The position numbers were made by a program, and so were the translations under genes. Positions 1 through 9,091 of a stretch of DNA of 64,000 bases are shown here, in pieces. The notes under the pieces were generated by a model. It worked only from the letters and a program-made list of their open reading frames with translations. It was not told the origin of the DNA and did not search any database. This DNA comes from Coxiella-like endosymbiont (GTDB taxonomy: Bacteria > Pseudomonadota > Gammaproteobacteria > Coxiellales > Coxiellaceae): assembly GCF_030643785.1 (NCBI RefSeq), contig NZ_CP094378.1, positions 310,001 through 374,000 of the forward strand, in the 5' to 3' direction. Positions within the stretch are counted from its first letter, which is position 1, and each line of letters begins with the position of its first letter.

Positions 1-1043
1 AGCGATTTTGGTAGTTCCGCATAGAGATAGTCAAACATATCTGTCGGTTTAGGTAGTGGCTTATTTAAAAATTCCTTCACGATTTGATCGACTTCATTGG
101 CTAATTCCATTTGCAATTCCGTTTCTTGGTTTCGCGACCACAGTCCTTGAGATTCCAAATAATAGCCAAGCCGAGCGATAGGCTCGCGTTTCCAAGCTAT
201 TTTTAGCTCTTCGGAAGGGGTGTAGCGGCTCTTATCATCGGCGGTGGTATGATCACACAAACGATAAGTGATGGCCTCAATTAATGCGGGGCCACCTCCT
301 ACCCGTGCTTTTTCTAGAGCTTTAGAAACAGAATAACGGACAGCAATGACGTCGTTACCATCTACTTGCCACCCATTAAACCCTCCGGCGATGGCTTTTT
401 GGGCTAAAGTTTGGCAACTGGTTTGTTGATTACGGCCTACCGAAATAGCCCATTGATTATTATTGACCACAAAAACCACCGGTAATTGCCAGCACCCAGC
501 TAGATTAATTGCTTCGTAAAAATCGCCTTTAGAAGTTCCGCCATCTCCACAAATCGTTACTACAGCACGACGTTGTTTTCGATATTTAATAGCATAGGCA
601 ACTCCAGCGGCGTGCAAAAGTTGTCCGGCAATAGGAACACAATTAGGAAAATCGTCTTTAACGTTAGGATTAGAGTAATTGCTACCTCGCTCATCTCCTC
701 CCCAATAAGTTAAAAATTCCGATAATTTTATTCCTCGTTCGAGACAGGTTCCTTGATCCCGATAATAGGGGCAAAAAATATCTTCGGCTTGCATGGCATT
801 TCCCATGCCAACTCCCACTGCTTCCTGCCCTCGAGAAGAAGGGTAGGTACCCATTTTTCCGGTGCGTTGAAGGTTAACGGCCTTATTATCGAAGTGGCGA
901 ATGAGAGCCATCTGACGGTAAAGATGCAACAGAGCATCAGGATTTACAAATTCAGGAAAAGGCTGGGTAGGGTGACTGTTCGCATCGAGAAACTGTAAAT
1001 ATCGAACGGCAAAGTTGGCAACAGTGGTCATTTTGGGTGTCAT
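1..1043 (-). CDS. pdhA: Pyruvate dehydrogenase E1 component, alpha subunit (3' end outside window)
   Basis: This is the thiamine-diphosphate-dependent alpha subunit of an alpha2beta2 pyruvate dehydrogenase E1, which decarboxylates pyruvate and passes the acetyl group to E2. Reading the minus strand gives an open frame of about 347 codons with no stop before the window edge. Family landmarks include HFDNKAVNLQRTGKMG near the N-terminus, YYRDQG, and the ThDP-Mg segment CGDGGTSKGDFYEAINLAG followed by VVNNNQWAIS. The first ATG (1043-1041) overlaps the TGA of the upstream dehydrogenase as ATGA, which suggests translational coupling; a second ATG lies at 1031. The beta subunit and E2 would be expected beyond position 1. 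A branched-chain 2-oxo acid E1 alpha is the alternative assignment. Confidence 0.85.
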   Translation of the reverse strand, partial: MTPKMTTVANFAVRYLQFLDANSHPTQPFPEFVNPDALLHLYRQMALIRHFDNKAVNLQRTGKMGTYPSSRGQEAVGVGMGNAMQAEDIFCPYYRDQGTCLERGIKLSEFLTYWGGDERGSNYSNPNVKDDFPNCVPIAGQLLHAAGVAYAIKYRKQRRAVVTICGDGGTSKGDFYEAINLAGCWQLPVVFVVNNNQWAISVGRNQQTSCQTLAQKAIAGGFNGWQVDGNDVIAVRYSVSKALEKARVGGGPALIEAITYRLCDHTTADDKSRYTPSEELKIAWKREPIARLGYYLESQGLWSRNQETELQMELANEVDQIVKEFLNKPLPKPTDMFDYLYAELPKS

Positions 1044-2140
1044 ACCGTCTCCAGATAATAAGAATTCCCGACAGCAAGTTTTTCCTTAGCCATTAAATCG
1101 GCTACTTCGGTGGTTGGTTTGTTTTCTTTAATGGAACGGTTAAATAATTCTAAAAGACGGTCGTATAATTTTTCGATTAATTTGTTAGCGACATCCACGT
1201 TATGATAATCATGCACTGAAGCTGCTTGAATTAATCCTCCGGCATTAATAACATAATCGGGAACGTAGAGAAATCCGCGTTGATGAGCAATAACACCATA
1301 TTTTCTATGGGCAAGTTGGTTATTAGCTGGGCCCGCAATAATGGGAGCCTTAATTCGGTTGAGTGTATTTAAATTAATGACACCGCCAATAGCAGCAGGC
1401 GAGAAAATATCACATTTTACGTCATAAATTTTCTCGGGAGAGACTACTGTGGCTTTAAATTTATCCACAAAGGGTTGGGTCGCTTCGGACTTAGGATCGC
1501 AGATAGTGAGGGTTGCCCCTTGTTGGTGCAAAAGTTCGGCTAAATAGTAAGCGGTTTTGCCAGCACCTTGTAGAGCGATGTGTAAGCCCTCTAAATTATC
1601 ACTATTCCATTTAAATTTAACAGCGGCCTGTAATCCACGAAAAACGCCTTTCGAAGTGAAAGGGGAGGGATCACCTTGAATTTTATCGGTTCCTGCAGCA
1701 CCGATTACGTCGGGTGTGCGCTCAGCTATGATATCCATATCCTTTGTCGTTGTTCCGATATCCATGGCTGTGATGTATCGTCCGTTTATGTCATGAATAA
1801 AATCACCAAAAGAACGAAAAAGCGCTTCTCGGTCGTAAGTGACAGAGGGCTTCATAATGACAGCCTTAGCTCCGCCGTGAGGAAGATCGCTGAAAGCGGC
1901 TTTTAGGGTCATCATATAGGATAAGCGTAAAGCATCTTTTAACGCTGAGCCCATCGACGGGTAATGGTAGAAACGACAACCACCAATAGCAGGCCCCCGT
2001 TTAGTGCTGTGAATAGCAATGATAGCTTGAAGTCTACTCGCGGGATCAATTTTAGTATGAATGTCACCAAAGCCGAGCATTCGGGCATAACGTATCAAGC
2101 CTTCGTGCGTGGGATGATTTCGCTTACGTACTTGTGGCAT
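1040..2140 (-). CDS. Glu/Leu/Phe/Val dehydrogenase (leucine dehydrogenase-like)
   Basis: This is an NAD-dependent oxidative deaminase of branched-chain or aromatic amino acids, 366 aa, the usual length for leucine dehydrogenase. The N-terminal domain carries the catalytic-lysine segment LPHGGAKAVI (around residue 90), and the Rossmann domain carries LQGAGKTAYYLAELL. The C-terminal part has the family motif YVPDYVINAGGLIQ. Its stop overlaps the start of the pyruvate dehydrogenase E1 alpha gene, so the two are probably one operon linking amino-acid deamination to oxo-acid decarboxylation. The substrate cannot be fixed from sequence alone. The frame is intact. Confidence 0.85.
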   Translation of the reverse strand: MPQVRKRNHPTHEGLIRYARMLGFGDIHTKIDPASRLQAIIAIHSTKRGPAIGGCRFYHYPSMGSALKDALRLSYMMTLKAAFSDLPHGGAKAVIMKPSVTYDREALFRSFGDFIHDINGRYITAMDIGTTTKDMDIIAERTPDVIGAAGTDKIQGDPSPFTSKGVFRGLQAAVKFKWNSDNLEGLHIALQGAGKTAYYLAELLHQQGATLTICDPKSEATQPFVDKFKATVVSPEKIYDVKCDIFSPAAIGGVINLNTLNRIKAPIIAGPANNQLAHRKYGVIAHQRGFLYVPDYVINAGGLIQAASVHDYHNVDVANKLIEKLYDRLLELFNRSIKENKPTTEVADLMAKEKLAVGNSYYLETV

Positions 2141-2221
2141 AAATGAAATCCTTTAATAACCTGGAAAAAAGGTGCACCAATAGTAGCAAGGATTTTGGTA
2201 ATATGTAAGAGGAGAAATTTT

Positions 2222-2915
2222 TTGTTACAGCTTAATTTGCCAAAAATAATTGCTCATCGGGGAACGCCTTTAGATGTGCGCTTGACGAAAGATAAGCAGG
2301 CGATTATTTTGCACGACCCTTGGCTGAGGCGGACCACAAATGGCTCTGGTTTAGCAACTAAATTAACGAAAGCAGATATTTCTGAGCTCGAGGCAGGCAG
2401 TTGTTTCAGTAGGGATTTTATCCATGAACGTGTACCCAGCTTTATTGAATATATAAAACAAGCAGCGGAATTAAATTTAGGAATTAATATTGAAGTAAAA
2501 GCAACTGTTTCTGACGCAGAGAAATTAGCAAAACAAGTTTCTTTGGGATTAAAAGCCTACTGGCCGGATTATTTGCTAAAACCTTTAATTTCCAGTTTTT
2601 CGTCTGCTTGTTTGCAGGCAATGCGAAAAGAGGACGATCATTTTTTCTAGATTATATTTGTAATACCTGGCCTAGGAAATGGCAAGTATTGTTGGAAATG
2701 CATCAATGCGTATCAATTCATCTAAATTATAAGAAATTAAATCTAGAAAGGATAAAGCTATTAAACAAGCCTCTTACTATTTACAAGCTTCTTACTATTT
2801 ACTCGTTTATACTATTATACTATTAACGATGCAGATGTCGCTCGAAGTTTGTTTGCCCAAGGGTTGTTGGGCTATTTTCAGTGATAATCCTTGTTTATTA
2901 GAAGCTCATGAATAA
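2222..2915 (+). pseudogene. Glycerophosphodiester phosphodiesterase remnant
   Basis: This is a decayed GDPD-type gene (hydrolysis of glycerophosphodiesters to glycerol-3-phosphate). A GAGGAG ribosome-binding site precedes a TTG at 2222. The frame reads PKIIAHRG and then jumps straight to DVRLTKDKQAIILHD, so the family's ENTLAAF...GADxIELDV segment is missing: an internal deletion of about 25 codons. After 2650 the frame breaks. An 18 bp tandem duplication sits at 2766-2801, and the C-terminal end FSDNPCLLEAHE reappears in another frame just before 2915. It overlaps the ribD start by 8 bases. It is almost certainly not functional. Confidence 0.75.
2766..2801. repeat. 18 bp tandem duplication (one mismatch)
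   Basis: The unit caagcctcttactattta (2766-2783) is followed directly by caagcttcttactattta (2784-2801). It lies inside the GDPD ruin. Confidence 0.85.
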
Positions 2916-3967
2916 TTCTGAAGTTTATTTAAAACAGGCATTGGAGTTTGCCGAAATTCGGCGCGGATTTTGTGCACCAAATCCCGCGGTAGGGGCTATT
3001 TTAGTTAAAGACAATAAAATTATTTCTACAGGATTTCATAAGCGGAACGGTCTTCCCCATGCGGAAGTAGAAGCTATTAATTCTGCTGGTGAAAATGTGA
3101 AAGGAGCAGATTTGTATGTTACTTTGGAACCCTGCTGCCATTACGGAAAAACACCACCCTGCACTGACTTAATTATCAAAACTGGAATAAAATCAGTTTA
3201 TTATAGCTTGGCTGATCCTAATCCGAATGTTTTTAATAAAGGGGCTCAAGCGCTAAAACAAGCAGGAATTGATTGTTTTTTGTTGGAGATACCTGAAATT
3301 AAATCCTTTTATAAAAGTTATTCCTATTGGACGGCTAACAAACGGTCTTGGATAACCATCAAATTAGCACTTAGTTTGGACGGTAAAATTGCGGGGATTA
3401 AAGGCAAACCTGTCGCTCTGACTGGAGAAGAATTGAAACTTTACACCCATGAATTTCGAAAAAAAGTGATGCGTTGTTGACGACAATAAATACAATTTTA
3501 CAAGACGATCCTCAATTAAATGTGCGTCTTGTCAACGAGACAATAAAAAAGCCGGTTTATATTCTCGATTCTGATTTACGATTACCGTTAAATGCCTGTG
3601 TCCATCAGACGACAGAAAAGTTAGTTGTTTTTCATAAAGAACCTGCTAATAAGAAGCGTAAACAATCCCTTGCTGAAAGAAATATCCGTTGTGTCGGAGT
3701 AACTGGAACCAAAGAAGGTTTGGATCTTAATGAAGTTTTAAGTACAATTGGAGCGGATGGAGTTCACGATCTTTGGGTGGAAGCAGGGGGAAATGCTTTC
3801 AATCTTTTTTGCATAAAAGATTAATCCATCGCGCTTTAATTTATGTTGCCCCTAAGGTTATGGGTGATCAAGCTGCCTCTGCTTTTCAATTCCCTTTTGA
3901 TTTTCAAGAGCATCGCATTCAATGGCGTCAAATTGGGCAGGATGTTGTGTGCGATATCAAGTTTTGA
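2908..3967 (+). pseudogene. ribD: Riboflavin biosynthesis protein RibD (deaminase/reductase), two frameshifts
   Basis: RibD deaminates and then reduces the pyrimidine intermediate of riboflavin synthesis. The N-terminal deaminase domain (residues 1-145) is intact, with HAEVEAI and the zinc motif PCCHYGKTPPC. The reductase domain begins in frame (WITIKLALSLDGKIAG) but breaks at an A7 run (3459-3465). Adding one A restores SDALLTTINTILQDDPQLNVRL. A second break is at a T6 run (3805-3810), where one more T restores FLHKRLIHRALIYVAPKVMG. With both corrected, the protein is about 350 aa, close to the family length. As written, only a 190 aa deaminase would be made. Because each lesion is a one-base homopolymer contraction, a sequencing error or slippage rescue is as likely as gene loss. 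The ribE operon downstream has its own promoter and riboswitch. Confidence 0.9.
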
Positions 3968-4046
3968 ATTAAATTTAGAGAGTTTCATTTCAGTCCCTGC
4001 ATCCAGTCACCGCGGTCGTTAGCTGAGGCAATGCTTAGAACGATAG

Positions 4047-4074
4047 TTGACTTCCTAGTCAGATTTGTTACTGT
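4047..4074 (+). promoter_or_regulatory. Candidate sigma70 promoter of the ribE-ribBA-ribH operon
   Basis: TTGACT at 4047-4052 and TACTGT at 4069-4074 are separated by 16 bp and lie just upstream of the riboswitch. The predicted transcript start, near 4081, would place the aptamer at the very 5' end of the leader. Confidence 0.45.
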
Positions 4075-4086
4075 ACTACTAAAAAG

Positions 4087-4222
4087 ACCTTCAGGGCGGG
4101 GTGAAGGTCCCCCGACTGCTGTGATTTTTTTGTAAAATGAGCGCGCGAGCTTCTCTCAGTTTGGGAAGGGGCATATAGTAAATTCCAGAGCCAACGGTTA
4201 AAGTCCAAATGGAAGAAGGTTT
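4087..4222 (+). promoter_or_regulatory. FMN riboswitch (RFN element) upstream of ribE
   Basis: The stretch shows the ordered conserved blocks of the FMN aptamer: CTTCAGGGCGGGGTGAAGG (4089 onward), a CCCCCGACTGCTGTGA block, GAGCGCGCGAGC, and finally CCAGAGCCAACGGTTAAAGT followed by CCAAATGGAAGAAGG. The first and last blocks pair as P1 (CCTTC with GAAGG). In known cases, FMN binding terminates transcription or hides the start site of rib genes. Here the element sits between ribD and ribE, so it would control ribE-ribBA-ribH. I did not find a clear downstream terminator hairpin. The leader carries a 17 bp duplication at 4284-4317. Confidence 0.88.
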
Positions 4223-4283
4223 GGAAAACTTATATATTTCCTTTCCGTAATTAAGCCCTTTGGTCGTGTGGTTGTGATTGGTA

Positions 4284-4317
4284 GATATCAATCTGTTTTA
4301 GATATCAATCTGTTTTA
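4284..4317. repeat. 17 bp perfect tandem duplication in the ribE leader
   Basis: The unit gatatcaatctgtttta occurs twice in succession (4284-4300 and 4301-4317), 18 bases before the ribE ATG. It lies in the expression platform between the aptamer and the start codon, so it could change riboswitch output. Confidence 0.9.
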
Positions 4318-4335
4318 ATGTAGTGAGTGGAGATT

Positions 4336-4944
4336 ATGTTTACGGGTCTTGTTGACCATTGCGGAGCAATACAGTCTATTAAAATGTTATCGGAACGGGC
4401 AGTGGTATACGTTGAGACGCAATTTCTGAATTTGCAGCCTGGGGAAAGCATTGCAGTGGATGGCGTTTGCGTGACCGTTGTGGAAGCAAAATTGAACGGT
4501 TTTCTTTGTGAATTATCTTCCGAAACTTTAGCACGTACTTCAGCGCGCTTTTATAAAATAGGCGATCAGGTCAATTTGGAGCGTGCTTTACGATTAATGG
4601 ACCGAATGGGAGGCCACTTTGTCACGGGTCATATCGATCAAACCATTATATTAGTATCTAAAGAAGAAGAGACTAAATTCGCCCGAATGGTTTTTAATGG
4701 TATTTCAGAAGAATCTCAACTTTATATGATAAAAAAAGGCAGTGTAGCAATAAATGGAGTGAGTTTAACAATTAACCATGTAATGAAAGATGTCTTTTCG
4801 GTGATGTTAATTCCTCACACGTTAGAGAGAACAAATTTAAAAGATTTGGTAATAAGGCGCGAGGTGAATGTCGAATTTGATTTAATAGCAAAAATTACTG
4901 CTCAAACAACACGGGAGATAATATCTAATGAACAAAGCGTTTGA
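4336..4944 (+). CDS. ribE: Riboflavin synthase, alpha chain
   Basis: It dismutates two 6,7-dimethyl-8-ribityllumazines to riboflavin plus the pyrimidinedione. It is about 202 aa, the normal length, and made of two tandem lumazine-binding barrels. MFTGLV at the N-terminus is the family hallmark and fixes the start at the ATG at 4336 rather than an upstream GTG. MGGHFVTGHID (about residue 90) and SVAINGVSLTIN mark the repeats. It is the first gene of ribE-ribBA-ribH, overlaps ribBA by 17 bases, and lies downstream of the FMN riboswitch. The frame is intact. Confidence 0.95.
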   Translation: MFTGLVDHCGAIQSIKMLSERAVVYVETQFLNLQPGESIAVDGVCVTVVEAKLNGFLCELSSETLARTSARFYKIGDQVNLERALRLMDRMGGHFVTGHIDQTIILVSKEEETKFARMVFNGISEESQLYMIKKGSVAINGVSLTINHVMKDVFSVMLIPHTLERTNLKDLVIRREVNVEFDLIAKITAQTTREIISNEQSV

Positions 4945-6169
4945 TAGTATCGAAACTGCTCTAAAGGCTTTGCGTGAAGGCGGAATGGTTATTCTGGTTG
5001 ATGACGAATCTCGAGAAAACGAAGGCGATTTGATTGTCGCTGCTGAACACGTTACGTCCGAGCAGATTAATTTTATGACTCAATATGGAAGAGGTTTAAT
5101 TTGTTTGCCAATGATGGCTAGCGATTTTGAACGTTTAAATATTCCTATGATGGTGATGGAAGATCGAAATCGATCATGTTATCAAACTCCTTTTGGGATA
5201 TCTATTGAAGGAGCTTATGATGTCACAACAGGAATCTCGGCTCAGGATCGAGCTCGCACAATTCGCATCGCGATTGATGAGAAAAGTGGACCTGACGATA
5301 TTGTTATGCCCGGCCATATTTTTCCTTTGAAAGCGAAAGATGCAGGGGTTTTAGCCCGGCCGGGGCATACCGAAGGAAGTGTCGATTTGTGTCGTTTGGC
5401 AGGATTGAAGCCAGCCGCTGTTTTATGTGAGGTGTTGAGTGAAGATGGTAGTATGGCGCGTTTGCCCGATTTACAACACCTTGCCGAACACCATCAGATT
5501 CCGCTTGTCAGTATTCATGATTTGATTACTCATCGCATTAATCACGAAATTTTGATTGATGAAATTTCCGCTTCCACGTTGCCACTTAAAAATCAAGGTA
5601 AATTTACAATTAAAACCTTTCGTAGTTGGATCGATAATTTAGAACACGTGGCTTTAATTAGTCAGAAAAAGTCAAGTGATAAATGCTGTCTGGTACGTGT
5701 TCACTCGGAATGCCTAACCGGCGATGTGTTTGGCTCTTCCCGCTGCGATTGCGGTTGGCAATTGGAAGCCGCTTTAGATGAAATCTCTAATCGTGGAGGA
5801 ATTTTACTTTATCTGCGCCAAGAGGGTCGTGGCATTGGTTTAGGGAATAAAATAAAAGCCTATGCTTTGCAAGAAAAAGGCTTGGATACGGTAGAAGCGA
5901 ATCATCACCTTGGTTTTGCAGCAGATTTGCGGGATTATGGGTTGGCAGCGCAAATATTGCGGGTTTTGGGAGTGCGAAAAGTTTGTTTATTAACCAATAA
6001 CCCTAACAAAGTTTCAGGTTTAAGGCGTTATGGAATCGAAGTTTTAGAACGGGTAGCTTTAGAAGCAGTCCCGATAGGCGATAATATTCGTTATTTAAAA
6101 GCAAAACGAGAAAAATTAGGTCACTTGTTAAACTTAACAGCGGAGCCGATTAATGACACGTCAACTTAA
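4928..6169 (+). CDS. ribBA: Bifunctional 3,4-DHBP synthase / GTP cyclohydrolase II
   Basis: The two domains supply both entry branches of riboflavin synthesis. The N-terminal RibB part (about 1-205) makes 3,4-dihydroxy-2-butanone-4-phosphate from ribulose-5-phosphate; [16 protein letters not shown] carries its acidic metal site, and [16 protein letters not shown] is the second motif. The C-terminal part has the GTP cyclohydrolase II zinc cysteines in [18 protein letters not shown], then [14 protein letters not shown] and LTNNPNK. In some gammaproteobacterial fusions the RibA half is degenerate, but here the Cys triad and catalytic region look complete. It is 413 aa, intact, and overlaps ribE and ribH. 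Confidence 0.95.
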   Translation: MNKAFDSIETALKALREGGMVILVDDESRENEGDLIVAAEHVTSEQINFMTQYGRGLICLPMMASDFERLNIPMMVMEDRNRSCYQTPFGISIEGAYDVTTGISAQDRARTIRIAIDEKSGPDDIVMPGHIFPLKAKDAGVLARPGHTEGSVDLCRLAGLKPAAVLCEVLSEDGSMARLPDLQHLAEHHQIPLVSIHDLITHRINHEILIDEISASTLPLKNQGKFTIKTFRSWIDNLEHVALISQKKSSDKCCLVRVHSECLTGDVFGSSRCDCGWQLEAALDEISNRGGILLYLRQEGRGIGLGNKIKAYALQEKGLDTVEANHHLGFAADLRDYGLAAQILRVLGVRKVCLLTNNPNKVSGLRRYGIEVLERVALEAVPIGDNIRYLKAKREKLGHLLNLTAEPINDTST

Positions 6170-6602
6170 ATTCGCTATTGTGGTTAGTCAATTTAATCAA
6201 CCAGTGATAGGGAAATTATTAACTGGAGCTTTGTCTCGTTTAGCGGAGTTGGATGTTAAAGAAAATCAGATTAAAACGGTTTGGGTGCCTGGGGCGGTGG
6301 AAATTCCATTAATGGCAAAACAAGTAGCAAAAACTAAACGTTATGATGCTATTATTTGCCTGGGTGCGGTCATTCGAGGAGAGACCAATCATTATGATTA
6401 CGTCTGTCAGCAAGTAAGCTTAGGATGTCAACAAGTAGCCTTGGAATATGAAATACCCATTATTTTTGGTGTTTTGACCACGCAAAATAAAGAACAAGCT
6501 TTTGCCCGCGCAGGCGGAGAGAGAGGTAATAAAGGGGCTGAGGCCGTAAACGCAGCGATGATGATGATTGAAAGTATAAGAAATATTGAAGTTGATGCAT
6601 AA
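6153..6602 (+). CDS. ribH: 6,7-dimethyl-8-ribityllumazine synthase
   Basis: It condenses the pyrimidine from RibD with DHBP to form lumazine; the family assembles as 60-mers or smaller oligomers. It is 149 aa. VVSQFN at the N-terminus, [12 protein letters not shown] and [17 protein letters not shown] are substrate-binding segments. It contains [17 protein letters not shown] near the C-terminus, where the family usually reads FGVLTT-xx-QA-x-R. Its end overlaps the permease ATG. A nusB gene, which commonly follows ribH, is not here. Confidence 0.95.
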   Translation: MTRQLKFAIVVSQFNQPVIGKLLTGALSRLAELDVKENQIKTVWVPGAVEIPLMAKQVAKTKRYDAIICLGAVIRGETNHYDYVCQQVSLGCQQVALEYEIPIIFGVLTTQNKEQAFARAGGERGNKGAEAVNAAMMMIESIRNIEVDA

Positions 6603-7719
6603 TCATAATAGTAAAAATCCCATTTTGCAAGGTATTTCTAATTGGTTTGTCCGTCATTTTTCGGATCCCGAAGCATTGGCTTTGTTTTTCACCTTAGTCT
6701 TTGGTTTTTTGTTAATTGAATTTTTCGGGAAATTTTTATTATCAGTAGTGATAAGTGTCGTGCTTGCTTATCTCTTTGCTTCACCGGTGCGGTGGTTGGA
6801 ACAATGGGGGGGTTCCCCACTGGCTTGCGGTCACGCTAGTCTATCTCTTTTTTTAGGTCTTTTTGTACTTGCTCTTTTTGGTTTGCTGCCGTTAATGTGG
6901 AAACAGCTTGTTAGCATGGTACATGAATTTCCTCGGGCTATTACTAAAGGCCAAGCGTGGATGACTGAGTTCATGCACCACTATCCCAAATTGTTTCCGA
7001 CGGATCCGCTAACCAACTTTGCTGTTTATTTACATCAGCAATCAGCTCGAATTGGACAATTTATTCTATCCCTTTCCCTAGCTTCTATCCCTAGCATTAT
7101 TGAGATTATTCTTTATTTTGTATTAGTGCCTTTACTCGTGTTTTTCTTTTTAAAAGATGGCGAAGCTATTAGTGTTTGGCTCAGCCGTTTTTTACCAGAG
7201 CGCCGTGGACTTATTCGAATTGTCTGGCACGAAATGAATCAAAAAATCGGTGCTTATGTTCGGGGGCGGGTGATTGAAATAATTATTGTTAGCTTTGTTT
7301 CGGTTATTGCTTTTGCGCTATTAGGACTGCAATACGCCTTTTTAGTAGGGGTGCTATTAGGGTTGTCTGTGATTGTACCCTATATTGGCGCGGTGATCGT
7401 TACTATTCCTATTAGTGTTGTGGGTTTAATGCAATGGGGCTTATCCGCGCATTTTGCTTATTTAATGATTGTTTATGCTGTAATTATCACTTTAGATGGA
7501 AATTTATTGGTGCCACTTCTCTTTTCAGAAGCTATGGATCTACATCCAATTGTAATTATTTTATCGGTTCTAGTTTTTGGCGGTATTTGGGGATTCTGGA
7601 GTATATTTTTTGCCATTCCCTTAGCTACACTGATGAAAGCGGTATTGAATGTGTGGCCAAAAGCTAAAAAAGTAAATGATCCGAAACAAGCAGAATTGCC
7701 GATTGCGCCAAAAAAGTAG
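6595..7719 (+). CDS. AI-2E family transporter / PerM-like permease
   Basis: This is an inner-membrane protein of the UPF0118/AI-2 exporter family, about 374 aa from the ATG at 6595. It has several hydrophobic segments: an N-terminal pair around residues 25-65, one near 75-105, and a cluster of four to five in the C-terminal half. It shows the conserved family stretch [13 protein letters not shown] and the later [20 protein letters not shown]. The start overlaps ribH by 8 bases, so it is cotranscribed with the rib genes. Its substrate is unknown; a role in flavin export is only a guess from position. Confidence 0.8.
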   Translation: MHNHNSKNPILQGISNWFVRHFSDPEALALFFTLVFGFLLIEFFGKFLLSVVISVVLAYLFASPVRWLEQWGGSPLACGHASLSLFLGLFVLALFGLLPLMWKQLVSMVHEFPRAITKGQAWMTEFMHHYPKLFPTDPLTNFAVYLHQQSARIGQFILSLSLASIPSIIEIILYFVLVPLLVFFFLKDGEAISVWLSRFLPERRGLIRIVWHEMNQKIGAYVRGRVIEIIIVSFVSVIAFALLGLQYAFLVGVLLGLSVIVPYIGAVIVTIPISVVGLMQWGLSAHFAYLMIVYAVIITLDGNLLVPLLFSEAMDLHPIVIILSVLVFGGIWGFWSIFFAIPLATLMKAVLNVWPKAKKVNDPKQAELPIAPKK

Positions 7720-7753
7720 CACAGAAGAGGGATAAAATTCAGCAATTACGGAA

Positions 7754-8079
7754 TTATTTTTCGCTTTCTTCGTCGCTACCAAAGAGGCTAGCGGCAGACA
7801 TTACTTTTTCTTGAGTAATTTTAATAACTTTTTGATTGGCATGGTTTAAAGCGGCTTTGATGAGATCTTCAATAACTTCTTTTGATTCTTTTAGAAGTTC
7901 GTCAGAGAGAATAAGGTTGATGACTTCATGTTGAGCTGTAAGGGTTACTTGAACCATGCCAGCACCCGATTCACCGGTAACTTCAATTTTCGATAATTTT
8001 TCCTGCGCTTTCTGCATCATCTCCTGAATTTTTTTGCATTTTTCATCAAATTACCGAGATCAAATTTGCCACCAATCAT
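7754..8079 (-). pseudogene. ybaB: YbaB/EbfC nucleoid-associated protein, one frameshift
   Basis: This is a small DNA-binding protein usually encoded between dnaX and recR. The minus strand from the ATG at 8079 reads [17 protein letters not shown], then hits a run of seven A (plus-strand T at 8029-8035). Adding one A joins it to [17 protein letters not shown] and the rest of the family sequence, giving about 108 aa, the normal length. Without correction, translation could restart at the internal ATG at 8020 to give an 88 aa product. It overlaps no other gene, and recR ends 16 bases upstream. Confidence 0.88.
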
Positions 8080-8094
8080 TGTCGCCTCTTCAAT

Positions 8095-8703
8095 TTAATT
8101 GTAATTTTCAACAGGTACTCTGGAATGGAACGCGTAACTTAATGTACCACCGTCGAGGTATTCCAATTCACCACCAATTGGCACGCCATGGGCAATGCGC
8201 GAACACTTTATTTTAGTCTGATCGATGTGATTTGCAATATAATGTGCCGTTGCTTTGCCTTCCATAGTTGCATTGGTAGCGATAATGAGTTCTGTGATGG
8301 TTTCGTTCCGCAAGCGTTCAAGGAGAATAGGAATTCCAATTTCGTAGGGCCCTATGCCATCTAATGGAGAAAGACGTCCTTGAAGCACAAAATAACGACC
8401 TGAATAGATCTGAGTTTGCTCGAGGGCAGCTACGTCGACTGGACTTTCTACTACGCATAAGAGAGTCGGATTACGTTTTGGATTACCACAAATGTCACAT
8501 ACATCTTGCTCAGTGTAAATCCGGCATAATTGACACTCTCCCACTTGGCTAATAGCGGATTGTAAAGATTCAGCCAAAGCCAATCCCTTAGCTCGTCTGG
8601 ATTTTGCAAGAAGATGAAAAGCCATCCGTTGCGCAGATTTGGGCCCCACGCTGGGTAAGCTTTGAAGCGAAGTTATAAGCTCTTTTATCAGTGGGCTAAA
8701 CAA
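8095..8703 (-). CDS. recR: Recombination protein RecR
   Basis: It acts with RecF and RecO in loading RecA at gaps. It is 202 aa, the normal length. [18 protein letters not shown] is the helix-hairpin-helix, [17 protein letters not shown] is the C4 zinc finger, and [17 protein letters not shown] starts the Toprim domain. The start is TTG at 8703 (reading FSPLIKELI). It overlaps the tail of the small upstream gene (stop at 8696). It is part of the conserved dnaX-ybaB-recR group; the frame is intact. Confidence 0.95.
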   Translation of the reverse strand: MFSPLIKELITSLQSLPSVGPKSAQRMAFHLLAKSRRAKGLALAESLQSAISQVGECQLCRIYTEQDVCDICGNPKRNPTLLCVVESPVDVAALEQTQIYSGRYFVLQGRLSPLDGIGPYEIGIPILLERLRNETITELIIATNATMEGKATAHYIANHIDQTKIKCSRIAHGVPIGGELEYLDGGTLSYAFHSRVPVENYN

Positions 8704-8975
8704 AGATTTCTCTCTTAGTTAGTAGAACTCCGTCCGTAATGGCTTTTTGTCGACCACCTTCTCCTTTTCCACCTTCTTCTATGGAAATATTGCGAATATC
8801 ATCAGGTATACGCATATTTTGAAGAAGTTCGATTGTCTTGAATTGGGTAGTTTTTTTGAATAGCTTCGCTCAAATTTTTCCAGGCTTCGCGAATACGCCA
8901 TTTAAATTCCTTAACCCTGCCTTGTAATGCGCGCTCGTTAAATTCAATATTTTCAAAATTATAAGTCTCTGTCAT
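8696..8975 (-). pseudogene. Small unrecognised gene between dnaX and recR, frameshifted
   Basis: I do not recognise this family. From the ATG at 8975 the minus strand reads [19 protein letters not shown], then [21 protein letters not shown], a charged amphipathic stretch. After an A7 run (plus T near 8850) a different frame stays open as [18 protein letters not shown] and later [20 protein letters not shown], ending at a TAG inside the recR start. The two halves join if one A is removed or two are added, so this break does not follow the one-base-missing rule seen elsewhere. The joined product would be about 93 aa. It could be a short regulator or a fragment. Confidence 0.45.
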
Positions 8976-8991
8976 TGTAATCCGAACTTTT

Positions 8992-9077
8992 TTACTGCAC
9001 CTGTTGTTGCATGTCTATAATTCTGTTTTTTGATGTCTGCCAGTAGGGCGATTATCGGTTTCTGGTAATGTTGCCAT
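8992..9077 (-). other. Very short ORF after dnaX, possibly a gene fragment
   Basis: From the ATG at 9077 the minus strand reads MATLPETDNRPTGRHQK and stops early. One extra A in the A6 run would extend it to [11 protein letters not shown] and a stop at 8992. It lies 15 bases after the dnaX stop. There is no family match that I know; it may be the start of the small gene that follows. Confidence 0.25.
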
Positions 9078-9091
9078 TGAAATACCTCCAC

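Noticed and set aside
728-998. Two open frames, one on each strand
   Set aside because: They are shadows of the pyruvate dehydrogenase E1 alpha gene, whose true frame is open through the whole segment.
4091-4291. 66-codon minus-strand frame
   Set aside because: It lies antisense to the FMN riboswitch, and its sequence is fully explained by the aptamer.
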